20,778 bases of DNA from Hypsibius dujardini (GCA_001579985.1 LRSR01002005.1:1-20778); one strand, 5' to 3'; shown: positions 1 through 8,419, counted from the first letter of the stretch. Program-made: numbers and translations. The notes: generated by a model from the letters alone, not told the origin.

Positions 1-978
1 CGGGATATGAGGGCGATGACGCCGGCAACTTATTACTGCCCGCTGGACATTCAACAAACCCTCAAGAACATATGCCAGAGTTATGCCGCCATGGCGGAGA
101 GGTAAGAGGCAAAATCAGCGGTTGATTGAACTCTTGAATGTAGTGTTGCTTTTACAGTGAAGATAGCAGTTGATTGATGGATTTACTGAAATATTACTAG
201 CTTCACGATCTGTTGATTAATTGATTGCCTGATTGGAAAGCGATGAAATTAGCTTTTCTTTCGATGTATTTTAAGTATTTTTAGCCGCTTCTTTTTATTT
301 CTCACCGCTTTTAACATTTGCTTCAATACGTTTATTGTGCTTTGTCCAACCGTAAAAAAGCCCCACATCTTAAAGCACATTATAGTTCATTTATAATAAA
401 ATGCAATTGTTTGACGCTCAAGTTTATTGAATATTTATCCAATAAATAATTCCTATTTCTTTTTTCTTCTTCTTTTTCTTGTGTAGTCTTGAAAAGCCAA
501 CGATCGCCAGTCCGAAGATTCTCAGCGTGAAAGTCGGTGAGGACTTTCCCGTCTCCCCCAACCGGACGATGCGCCCCTTCCGCACCACCCACCGCGTCCC
601 CAGTAACGGCTACCTCATCTACAAGCAGGAGAAGAGTCTCCTTCCGCAGTATCAAAATCTGACGGGTCATGAAATTGGAGCGCTGGTCGCCGCCGGTACG
701 GAGGTCCACGAGAAGCACTCGGTGCCGGATATCGCCTACACCGGTGACACGACCTTTGACTGTTTCCTTGATCCGGCCAACGCTGACATTCTCCAGGCCC
801 GGATACTCATCACCCAGGCCACCTATATCGACGATCGGCAGTCGCCGGCGAAAGCGAAAAAGCGTGGCCACACTCGCTTGATGGACATTGCAAGTTAGTC
901 TAGGCAGCGACACCTGACACCTGCAGACAGACAGCTAGACAAACAAACAAACAGACAGACAGACAGACAGTCAGACAA

Positions 979-1003
<25 letters not shown>
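1..1003 (+). repeat. left copy of a 1-kb near-identical terminal duplication
   Basis: Aligns without gaps to 19776-20778 until the microsatellite. By eye there are about seven substitutions, five in intron 2 and two in exon 3 (one synonymous, one Thr/Ile), plus a difference in the number of CAAA units. It covers the end of exon 2, intron 2, exon 3 and the start of the CAGA microsatellite. Confidence 0.97.
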
Positions 1004-1045
<42 letters not shown>

Positions 1046-1387
1046 GGCAGAAAGACAGATAGACAGACAGACAGATAGGCAGGCAGGCAGGCAGGCAGGC
1101 AGGCAAATTAACAGCCATGCATGCAGAAAGACATACAGATAGAAGCGCCGTCGGTGGTAGAATTAGCTTGTAGTTGTACGCACGCTTCAGTCGTTTTAAT
1201 TTCTTGATCTGTGCTGAAATTTTTTGTGTGGTACAGGAATGCGGAACTGTTTCGCGACGTAGGCGCCCTGGTCCTTGTCCATCTCTCGGACTGCTACAAT
1301 GCAACACAGGTGGACCACTGGATGCGGCGCTATTTGCCGCCGTGGTTGATCAACAAGACCTGGGTTCCGACCATCGCGAAGGACTGA
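1..1387 (+). CDS. short-form tRNase Z, 5' truncated copy (end of exon 2 to last exon)
   Basis: Endonuclease of the metallo-beta-lactamase fold that removes 3' trailers from tRNA precursors. Visible exons are 1-101 (end of exon 2), 487-893 (exon 3) and about 1236-1387 (last exon, stop TGA 1385-1387). Intron 2 is canonical: AG|gtaaga at 102 and tgtag| at 486, phase 2. Exon 3 carries the ligand His of the RTTHRVPSNGY stretch, the Asp of AYTGDTT, and the GHT motif near its end. The last exon carries VLVHLSDCY, matching the family's C-terminal LxHFSxRY motif. The overall pattern is closest to plant TRZ1 / ELAC1-type short enzymes as I recall them. The usual Glu in the MEST-like segment is Gln (ITQATY). 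The third intron (about 894-1235) breaks frame if spliced GT-AG, giving a stop within about nine codons. Either splicing is non-canonical or this copy is broken. The first exon and part of exon 2 are outside the window on this side. Confidence 0.85.
922..1104 (+). repeat. CAGA/GGCA microsatellite inside tRNase Z intron 3
   Basis: Long tract of CAGA units with some CAAA units, passing at the right into about seven GGCA units. It fills much of the third intron. Apparent Leu-Ser-Val-Cys open frames here are translations of the repeat, not genes. Confidence 0.95.
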
Positions 1388-1826
1388 AGGGACTGATTGG
1401 AGGTCTGTAATGCCGTTTTTGCTGATTCGGATGAACCCATCCAGGGTCTCTGCCTGCTGCAGTTGCTGTAGGATATCTCGTGAGATGTCCTGGGCATAGA
1501 GTGTTTACGCTGTTTGTCACTGTACCTTTTGGAGGAATCAACAAAACCATTTTCCGACTTTGCCATTGCTTTGGCCATCCTTCGGGAAGTCTGAGATCCA
1601 TATCAGGAATTCGGAAATACCGTCGACGACCACCTGTCACGGGGCACATGCAAGGAAAAGGAAAACCTTTGGGATGCAGTCATCGTCTTTCAGGTAGCTT
1701 TTAACAACACATCTTCACCATGTGTGGTACATTTCATCTAGAGACAATTGCTTAGAGTAATTATTCTGAAAATATTGCATACAAATATTATTTGCAAGTT
1801 TGTTTTTTTTAGGATCCTTCCTGCAT

Positions 1827-2035
1827 GGCTGTCTACCTGCCTGTCTGTCTTTGCGTTTGTCTATCTGGTGGTTTGCCTGTCTCTCTGTCTCTCTGTCTAT
1901 CTGTCTGGATGTACGTTTGTCTGCCTGTTTGTTTGTCTATCTAACTGACTGAATGTTTGTCTATATTTGTGTCTGTCTGTGCAATTGTATGTCTGTCTGT
2001 TTGTCTGTCTGCTTTTCTGTCTACCTGCTCTTAGC
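1827..2035 (+). repeat. TCTG/CTGC microsatellite, degenerate
   Basis: Imperfect CTGT/CTGC/TTGT units, the complement of the CAGA tract at 922-1104. It lies in a probable intron of the decayed gene. Confidence 0.85.
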
Positions 2036-2365
2036 CTGACTGTATGTATCCGGTAGACTATCCCTCTGATTTGTTTTTTATAAGTATGACTGCTCATTTC
2101 CAGAAATAAAGGCTGCTCCAGACATCCTTAGTTTAGTTTTTTTCTGCGTCTAAATCGACGGGCTAGGACGACGATATTTCCGTTATTTGGCATTGCTACA
2201 ACGGATGTCTGACCGCTATCGTCCAGCAAGAACTTCTCACCGTCATCGGTTTACAGTCAGATACAGCTGCACTAATGTCTCAATCGTAGCCCGCCTATTC
2301 GCCACCTCGTCGGGGTAGTTTATTACGCATTCTGCTTGTCAATCTTCCTGCTGGTTGCCAACGGG

Positions 2366-2710
2366 CCTGTCTGATTCGTTAAATGTTTGCCGGTTCTTTT
2401 GCCTGTTTTTCGGTCTGTCTGTCTTTCTGTCTGCTTATCTGTGTGTCTGGGAATGTGCGGGGAATCGTCTTTTGACAGCCTTCAAAAGACATTCCATCTG
2501 TTCCAGCATTGTGTCCGTCAGATTCGTCAGTGTAAGTTCGGCATGGCTTGGCCTTTAGCCTGCATGTCTGTCTGTCTGTCTGTCTGTTTATCAGTCAGTC
2601 TGCTCTTAGGCTGTCTGTGTATCTGTCCATCTGTCTGTCTGCCTGCCTGTCTACTGTACATGTTAATCTGTCTGTCTGTCTGTCTGGCTGTATCTATCTC
2701 TTTGTCTAGT
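2366..2710 (+). repeat. TCTG microsatellite blocks flanking a possible exon
   Basis: Two TCTG-rich blocks, about 2395-2450 and 2558-2710, in the same orientation as 1827-2035. The unique stretch between them contains candidate exon 2453-2531 with a consensus gtaagt donor. Confidence 0.85.
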
Positions 2711-2925
2711 CTTGTTCTTTTCACAATTTGCGGGTACTTTCATAATTTTTTCTTTGCAGCTCACTTTCAGACGTCCGCGACCAATCCGTGCCTGTGGCCT
2801 TCGACGCGGTGTCTTTCCTGGCTCAGATGGTTACATTTCATTCCGGACTATTGTCCCTGCCAAATTGCTCAACCAAAGTTTGCGAAATAATTACTGCACT
2901 TTGTAGTGTAGCACCCTTTTGTTAG

Positions 2926-3415
2926 TACCCGGGCCGGGGACCTCGTGCCAATGCGTGAAGTGCACGAGAAAAGCATTGTCGGCTGATAAGCTTTTAGCCA
3001 CATTCGGCTTCACACTTTTTGAATGCAAAAAGTTTTCTGGAATTCCCGGCAAGATTCTGGTCCGATGTACATTTAAACAGTGAAAATGTGTGGGATTATT
3101 GTCAGAATGCCGGATTTGGATGGGTTTGCTTGGTTTTGAAACAGAACCAGATGCCTTCCTGCGAATAGTCAGGATACGAATTATCGCCTGATACGATTTG
3201 TCTATATGGGCAAATTGTCGGAGCACCCCAGTGTCTGGGTACTAATTGTATCCGGATGTACGAATTCAGGTACAGTACGATATGTCGGTTTATGAGTTGT
3301 CTGAAAATGAAATATCGTGGCGCCACATGATTGACGTTGCACTGCTAAGTTACGACACTAACAAACCAGCCTAGTCGAGCGGCGCCATCCAACGTGTGCC
3401 GCGCGGCAGGGTCTC
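2926..3415. other. no convincing gene
   Basis: Open frames exist on both strands (for example 2891-3226 on the - strand), but none shows a known motif, splice sites or a composition that favours one frame. Short protein-like runs on the + strand are broken by stops. Possibly an old element fragment. Confidence 0.4.
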
Positions 3416-4002
3416 GTTTTAATGTCTTTATAAATCGGAACCACGACTGTAAGCCGGGGGCAAAATGCATTTTTCTCGAAACGGAGCCTAAGATTCGGCC
3501 TATGATTCCTGAACATAGTGTTGGCACGGTTCGGTTGCAACCGCGCATAACTTCTAGCAATCAACCGATCAACCGTCTACAGCAGTGAACTGCAACCGCG
3601 GTTGCAATCGAGCCCTGCCAGCACTACCAGTGAGCATTTTGAAGCTTGAAGAATCTCATATTCAAGCCCCACCCCGCAGATTTCAAAACATCTTCAAAAA
3701 CGTCTGTTTCTGTATCAAATTCGTGATTTGTTGAGGTTCTGTAAACGCAACATATTAATAACTGCAAATGGGACGTTGAAAATATTCAAAAATGGTCAAA
3801 CGTTTATGAAAAAATGGAAGTTTTTACATCACATTGGGTGGGGCACTTGGAAATCAGACCCCTCCCCCCACAAGTTTCAAATTGATCAAGAATAAAAGGC
3901 CTATTTTTAGATTCAATTTTGGAAATAATTGTATTTTGCCACTTTACCCCCCCCCCGCTCCTACCATGAGGGTTCTGGTTCTGATTTGTAATCACCCTAA
4001 AC
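3416..4002 (+). mobile_element. inverted-repeat (MITE/foldback-like) element, copy A
   Basis: The left arm starts near CTCGTTTTAATG. The right arm ends CACCCTAAAC. The reverse complement of the right arm aligns with the left arm through CGGAACC, GGGGCAAAATGC, and the stretch after it including AGATTCGGCCTAT. The arms exceed 100 bases and are imperfect. The centre (about 3660-3830) and the right half match copies B and C. There is no coding capacity. The apparent ORFs on both strands are shared with copy B because the DNA is homologous. Confidence 0.7.
3591..3606. repeat. 16-bp perfect palindrome
   Basis: TGCAACCGCGGTTGCA is a perfect dyad. A shorter one with the same core, CGGTTGCAACCG, lies at 3532-3543. 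Both are within element copy A. Confidence 0.9.
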
Positions 4003-4229
4003 GCGCCCCTGCCGTGCGCTTAATGCGAACGGGTAAAAGCCATGCGTAGGAATATGTGCCAAGACCAGAGTTAGCTTCGCTGTTGGATAGCAATTAAAAG
4101 CCATTGTTCCTAGACCGATCGCAGCTGTGTATTCTGCCTGAAGCACATTGCAATCAACCTACCGTCGGAGATTCCCGAGCCGTCTACTATATGAAAGTCA
4201 AAGTGTATGGCACCTCGTCCAATTTTGAT
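4003..4229. other. upstream region of the defensin-like gene
   Basis: Short spacer between element A and the defensin-like gene. I see no gene in it. A second TATA-like string (ctatatgaaa, near 4186) lies further upstream. Confidence 0.4.
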
Positions 4230-4240
4230 TATAATATTTT
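4230..4240 (+). promoter_or_regulatory. possible TATA box of the defensin-like gene
   Basis: TATAATATTTT lies 55 bases before the ATG at 4286, consistent with a short 5' UTR. It is based on sequence alone. Confidence 0.3.
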
Positions 4241-4285
4241 AATCGCCTATGTGCCACAGATTTCGATCATTTAACAGTCCCGCCG

Positions 4286-4564
4286 ATGGAACTATTCAGA
4301 TCACCGATTTGCGTAAGCCTAATTCTGCTAACGACGTTGTTCTTTGGACTTAGCCGGGGCAAGGACAATCTCTGTATTAGTGAAAGCTATGCCGGGCAGT
4401 GTGAAGACAACGACGACCCAGCATGCAGCCAGTCCTGCAAAGATGAGAGTCGGAGTGGCGGAAAGTGCGGTCCATTCAGGAGCACCAAAGTCTGCTACTG
4501 CGACGGATGCCCAGGCGCAACAGGTAGAGGAAAGGAGGCATGTTCAAATAAACCTCATTATTAG
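4286..4564 (+). CDS. secreted defensin-like CS-alpha-beta peptide
   Basis: Intronless 92-residue open frame. Residues 1-25 form a signal peptide: basic Arg-5, hydrophobic core LILLTTLFFGL, and a likely cut near Gly-25. The mature part has cysteines at 30, 39, 47, 51, 61, 70, 72, 75 and 86. This contains the CS-alpha-beta hallmarks CxxxC (47-51) and CxC (70-72), and a gamma-core GxC...C (59-61 and 70). Eight cysteines fit the plant-type defensin order C-C-C-x3-C-C-C-x-C-C, except that the last spacing is x2 rather than x3. A ninth cysteine sits in a Gly/Lys-rich tail (76-92). The probable role is an extracellular antimicrobial or host-defence peptide; a venom-like or signalling role cannot be excluded. 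CAG|gtagag near 4521-4529 resembles a splice donor, so the tail may be alternatively replaced. The AATAAA inside the last codons suggests a very short 3' UTR. Confidence 0.8.
   Translation: MELFRSPICVSLILLTTLFFGLSRGKDNLCISESYAGQCEDNDDPACSQSCKDESRSGGKCGPFRSTKVCYCDGCPGATGRGKEACSNKPHY
4547..4552 (+). terminator. poly(A) signal overlapping the end of the defensin-like CDS
   Basis: AATAAA is formed by the in-frame Asn-Lys codons four and five before the TAG stop. No other AATAAA lies close downstream, so cleavage would fall just after the stop codon. Confidence 0.5.
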
Positions 4565-5249
4565 AAAATTGTTTTTTATTGAAACTGCTGAATGAATAAT
4601 TTCTATTACTAATGTGTCCATCTGAAACCGTCTAAAAAGCCTGAAATGTGATGCTATTAGAATTGTTTTTTTCTAAAGTAAATCTTAAACTTTTTGTACT
4701 GATTTAAAAAATCCTTTCATCTAAATAATTTCTGTTTGTGAAATATTTAAATTCATGATTCCAAAATGTCACTTCACGTTTCTGATTTGTTGCGGTGACG
4801 CTAGTGCAGCCATCCTGTTGAAATATGCATTCCGACTTTCTAGTTATTATTACTGCATTTGTTAAAAAAATTAATCAATGTGTCAGAACACCACTTTATT
4901 CAGTTTTTCAGTTTAATTAAAACCTTTCACAATTGGTTTCAGTTAATTTTCCAGAACTTCAAGATTTGATTGTTTTAGCCTAATATCTTTGCCGTATTTT
5001 GTATTTTTCACGGCATACCTTTTTTGCTTTACTGATTGTTAAAATAAACTCAACAAATTCTAGAGTTCATAAAAAAGACATAACTTCACAAATTTCACAA
5101 AATGCACAAGTTTCACCTCACTTTTCACAGCGTTTTTTGAAACCGTGCCATGTCATGTTCGCAGTCAGTGTGATTTTGCTTTTAAGACGAGCTGTCGAAC
5201 TGAATTTCAACTTTCGAAAATTCAACACCGTGTATAGCCCGCACGTTAA
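4565..5249. other. AT-rich spacer, no gene seen
   Basis: AT-rich sequence with scattered poly-T and poly-A runs. The open frame at 4999-5277 lacks an ATG start and any motif. A first exon with a signal peptide for the LRR gene could lie here, but I could not find a convincing one. Confidence 0.5.
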
Positions 5250-6152
5250 TTGCATTATTGCTTTGGGGGAATTGTAGTAGTTACCCGACGACCTTCGACC
5301 ACGCCGAGTGGATCGACCATGAACCCGCTGTTGGAGCAGGTTCTACAGCGGTCTGCGGCTCAACCACAACCGAAATTTACCTTCAACGCCATATCAGCCA
5401 AAGACTGCGTTGCACTCAACACTGACAACTGCCAGGTTATGACAGAAGAACAATACTCTAACAACTGCGCTCCTAATAGAGCACTCTGGACCAACTGCAG
5501 TTCCAGCGCTGGCGAATTTGAAACCAAGTATTTCCTGTTGAAGGTGGGATCCTTGCGTGCCAGCCGGGGAATGTATTTTCAACTCCACGGGAAGCGCCGG
5601 TTTACCAAACAAATGTTTGACCCAGTTGCCGACATTTTGGTCAGCCTGACTATTTCAGAGTTTCCACAATTCTCCGTAACCCTTTTCGCTTCAGCGTCCA
5701 TCAAACTGACCACACTTCAAAAATTGGACTTCTGGAAGTGCCAAGGGATAGTGATTCAACGAGATGACTTTCTTCCCTTTCCTTCACTGAGATACTTGAG
5801 CTTTAGCGGAGGAAGCACAATTGCGTCGATTGAAGAGAATGCATTCGATTCGTTGCTGTACCTGCGTCACATCACTTTCGAAGGTTTCGATACTTCTTCG
5901 GAACTGTCCTCTGGACTCCGAACTCATCTTAATCTGCTCCACTGTAGTGTGGAATACAAATGGCTTCGCGATTGGCTGCAACGACGTTCGTACTTAATTT
6001 CACCGAAGAAAAAATGGGAATTATTTGCTGTTGGAGGTATAAGCCAGGCTGAACTGACAAAAGCTAATACATTCATTCCGGTTGACTGTGCGTCGTCCAA
6101 GTTGATCGCCGATAACAAAGACGGACCTTTTTCGTCTCTGATGGACTTTTAG
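5250..6152 (+). CDS. leucine-rich-repeat protein with cysteine cap
   Basis: Uninterrupted 300-codon frame. Residues about 50-85 hold five cysteines, like an N-terminal cap. Residues 130-215 show leucine-rich repeats: LTTLQKLDFWKC at 153, FPSLRYLSFSGG at 177, then AFDSLLYLRHITFEGF at 199. Residues 231-281 resemble an LRR C-terminal cap: a cysteine (232), then EYKWLRDWL, then a closing cysteine (280). Such proteins bind other proteins, usually outside the cell. No signal peptide follows either ATG (5250 or 5319). The first ~26 residues may be artefactual, and an upstream exon joined at AG 5277 or 5280 may supply the secretion signal. No transmembrane segment is seen. A poly(A) signal lies 132 bases after the stop. 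Confidence 0.65.
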   Translation: MHYCFGGIVVVTRRPSTTPSGSTMNPLLEQVLQRSAAQPQPKFTFNAISAKDCVALNTDNCQVMTEEQYSNNCAPNRALWTNCSSSAGEFETKYFLLKVGSLRASRGMYFQLHGKRRFTKQMFDPVADILVSLTISEFPQFSVTLFASASIKLTTLQKLDFWKCQGIVIQRDDFLPFPSLRYLSFSGGSTIASIEENAFDSLLYLRHITFEGFDTSSELSSGLRTHLNLLHCSVEYKWLRDWLQRRSYLISPKKKWELFAVGGISQAELTKANTFIPVDCASSKLIADNKDGPFSSLMDF

Positions 6153-7013
6153 AAATATTACATGTATTTTGACCCTGGGCACATTCTCTGCCCTAAAATT
6201 ACCAGTTTACTAAAAACAGGAACTCCCATCTAGCTTTTAACACCAAGTCACTTGTGGTCGACTGGGTTGACGGAATCTGACCAAATAAAATGAACCAATC
6301 GGCAGTCTGGTCTCTGGATGTGAGGATACAAGGGTGATTTGATACAGAAAAAATGCTTTGCACTGTGCATTTACTAGTACAGAACATTATGGATTTATTT
6401 GTTTATTAAACTAATTGCAATTAAATGTAAACATTTCAAATCAATTAATTGTTCGTAGAAGAAAATCATTTATTTGCAATGATGGTCCTTGTTAATTAAT
6501 TGTATACGAAATTGTCTTTTACGGAATAATTCATTGCTTGATGGGCTGATTCCCCTTTTTTCCACATGTTCAAACCCTACATGTAGAATCTCCACTCACC
6601 CTGTGTAATCTCCCGTCTCTCCTCGAGCCACAAAATGCCGCTTCCTTCCGATCTGCAAGCCAGACTACAGAAATAAAGCATGTTGAAGACATGCGTATTG
6701 TTATTTGGAAAAAATAAATCTATTTTAATGTTAAAAATAAAACAGTGACCCCTGCCAGCACTTAGTTTTACCCAGGAAGACTGCGGACACTTAGTTTTCA
6801 CTTAGTTTGTCTGCGGGCACTTAGTTTTAGTTTCATGTTCCTGCGTTCATTTTTTTATGACCTCGTTATACTCTAACTCAGTTCTACCGCAAAACAAGAC
6901 TATCTGTGAAATCTATAGACTACGATTAAACGTGTCCCATTTCACCGGGCAGTGTGTGATATGGTCAACTAGCGGCACCTACATCATAGGCCTATGAGCG
7001 CAATAATGGACTT
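6153..7013. other. AT-rich spacer with a CACTTAGTTT repeat
   Basis: No gene recognised. At about 6760-6832 the decamer CACTTAGTTT recurs four times at irregular spacing, with related CTGCGG(A/G)CACTTAG phrases, suggesting a small decayed tandem repeat. Confidence 0.5.
6284..6289 (+). terminator. poly(A) signal of the LRR gene
   Basis: AATAAA within ccaaataaaatgaacc, 132 bases downstream of the TAG at 6150-6152. A second AATAAA lies at 6672-6677. Confidence 0.5.
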
Positions 7014-7499
7014 GTTTAGGAACCTTGCAAGTCGGAACCGGGCTGGGGTAGACAAAAAAAGGGGAAAAATGCATTTCTTATATTGAACCAAAACTCAAAT
7101 TTTTGTTCCCTGACCATTCCAAAACTTTTGGAGATGTGAAGTCTGATTTCCAAGTGCTCCTCCCGGATTTCAAATCATTTTCAATAATTTCAGTTTTTCG
7201 ATCAAATTTGAGGTCTGTTCGCCTTTAACATAAGCGCCTCTTTAAATACGAGCAAATATAAGATTAAACAATTTCAAGAATAGTCAACATTTGATGGAAA
7301 ACCTAATGTTTTTGAAAGCGCTTTTTAATCCCGGTGTCTTGAAAATCAGGCCCCATTCTCCCACAAGTCTCCAAATGGTCATGATCAGCAATAGGCCGAT
7401 TTTTAGATTCAATTTTGTAAACAATTGTATTTTGCCGCTTTGCCCACCCTCTGGCCCTACCATGAGGGTACCTAGTTCTGACTTGTAAGGACCCTAAAC
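7014..7499 (+). mobile_element. inverted-repeat (MITE/foldback-like) element, copy B
   Basis: Begins GTTTAGGAACCTTGCAAGTC and ends with its near-complement GACTTGTAAGGACCCTAAAC, the clearest termini of the family. Further in, GCACTTGGAAATCAGAC-like sequence is present in both orientations (about 7140-7160 and, in copy A, 3844-3860). The centre and right half align with copies A and C. Non-coding, 486 bases. Flanking target duplications are not obvious. Confidence 0.7.
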
Positions 7500-7689
7500 G
7501 AGCATCCGAATGCAATGTACTCCTGCTCCGTGATCGCATGTTTATTGTTCAGAATCAAGATGGTAGCTCAAAGAGGGCGGATCTTTGTTCAATTATATAA
7601 CAAAATTGTAACAAGCCTCATCGTTTTTGAACAAGAAACCACGACTCGTTTATCAAGTGGAAGATAAAAACAATTCCGTAAGGCTTGAA

Positions 7690-8419
7690 ATACACACACG
7701 GAGATTGCTTGGCTGACCGTGTTTGATGCAAAATCGCCTGTAGATCTATCCTTGTGGTTCCCCAGCAGTTGGGCTCGACGTCCACCAGGACCTCAGTGAT
7801 CGAGCTGCTGAAGGAGATCGGGACGGACCGTACAACCCCAACACACCTGCTGTCGTGTAAAATCTTGCCTTTGTAGATCACCGTCACGCGATCGGGTATG
7901 ACGAAGGTTTGATAGGAGAACTGCAAGGTCCCAGCGGTCGTTCCCAGGTTTGCGACACCGGCATGTCGGCTCCGGCAACCGTCTGTCCATCGCACAAGGT
8001 ACACGACCGAGCACAGGGTGAGTGGGTATCGTCCCATACTGGGAGCCACATGCCACCAGGAGGACAGACGGTACATCGGCCACGGTAGCGGTTTTGCGGT
8101 CCCTGGAGACACTTTACGACCGCCAGTTTACGACGGTGAAAGTACGATTGACAGAGGTGTCTGTGCACATGGAATCGGGCATGCGAATCTGGAGCTCGTA
8201 TACTGTGCTTGAATGAGGCAGTTTGGGAACCTCTCGGATGCCGGATAAGGGTTTGGACACCAGGGCGAGGGAAACTACGTGGAAATTCTGGGCACTTCTG
8301 AAACGGACACCAATTCCAGCCATGTCTGTGACATCGTTGGCGTTGCGGCTTAGTTTTTGTGACGTGGAAAGAGGGATCCATAAGTGAGAAAAGTTGAGCC
8401 GTCCAATCTCAGCGACCAT
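7690..8419 (-). pseudogene. frameshifted gene for a cysteine-rich extracellular-type protein
   Basis: Three successive - strand frames carry one continuous-looking protein. Segment 1 (8419-8114) reads LPHSSTVYELQIRMPDS and then VNRTFTVVNW. Near 8110 the reading shifts to KCLQGPQ and CTVCPPGGMWLP with paired cysteines, resembling GCC2/GCC3 (ephrin-receptor-like) modules. Near 7985 it shifts again to GTTAGTLQFSYQTFVIPDR, then IYKGKILHDSRCVGV and VDVEPNCWGT. That last block has the look of a beta-sandwich module with the pattern IPDR-V-Y-G-L-DS-CVG-PNC-GT that I recall from secreted proteins, though I cannot name a family. Two frameshifts within about 130 bases indicate a pseudogene. Tiny introns or sequence errors are alternatives. 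No signal peptide is visible. Confidence 0.5.

Larger units (their letters stand above)
1403..2925 (+). pseudogene. decayed or split gene, unidentified helical protein
   Basis: Several protein-like segments lie in order on the + strand between microsatellites, starting 15 bases after the tRNase Z stop. Segment 1 (1403-1693) reads VCNAVFADSDEP, then LGIECLRCLSLYLLEEST, then KEKENLWDAVIVFQ before a possible donor (gtagct). It is interrupted by TAG (1469), TGA (1481) and TGA (1592), each explained by one C-to-T change from CAG or CGA. Segment 2 (2167-2286) reads DDDISVIWHCYNGC onward. Segment 3 (2453-2531) ends at donor CAGT|gtaagt. Segment 4 (2771-2925) follows acceptor ttcag and ends with TAG, reading AFDAVSFLAQMVTFHSGLL. 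The composition suggests alpha-helical, HEAT-like repeats; segment 1 faintly recalls condensin subunit G, but I cannot confirm that. It could be one pseudogene, or separate remnants. Confidence 0.4.

Noticed and set aside
380-913. 177-codon - strand frame, repeated at 20155-20688
   Set aside because: It is antisense to tRNase Z exon 3 and runs into intron 2. It appears twice only because of the terminal duplication. Five codon differences, none silent in a meaningful way, and no motif.
900-1307. Cys/Leu/Ser/Val-rich frames (also at 1748, 1897, 2387, 2527, 11199-11454)
   Set aside because: Direct translations of CAGA/TCTG microsatellites; every frame of such a repeat is open.
1589-1606. An 18-base intron (GTCTGAGATCCATATCAG) that would remove a TGA and keep the frame
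   Set aside because: Attractive, but the other introns here are 50-390 bases, and the neighbouring stops at 1469 and 1481 cannot be removed in frame the same way. C-to-T decay explains all three.
3804-4049. Similar peptides in elements A and B (both strands, KIESKNRP phrase)
   Set aside because: Similarity is present in both strands' frames and follows from homologous non-coding DNA; no codon-level conservation or consistent length.
7884-8381. 165-codon - strand frame as an intact gene
   Set aside because: Only its middle part (KCLQG...CTLCDG) is protein-like; the ends are in the wrong frame relative to the flanking segments.
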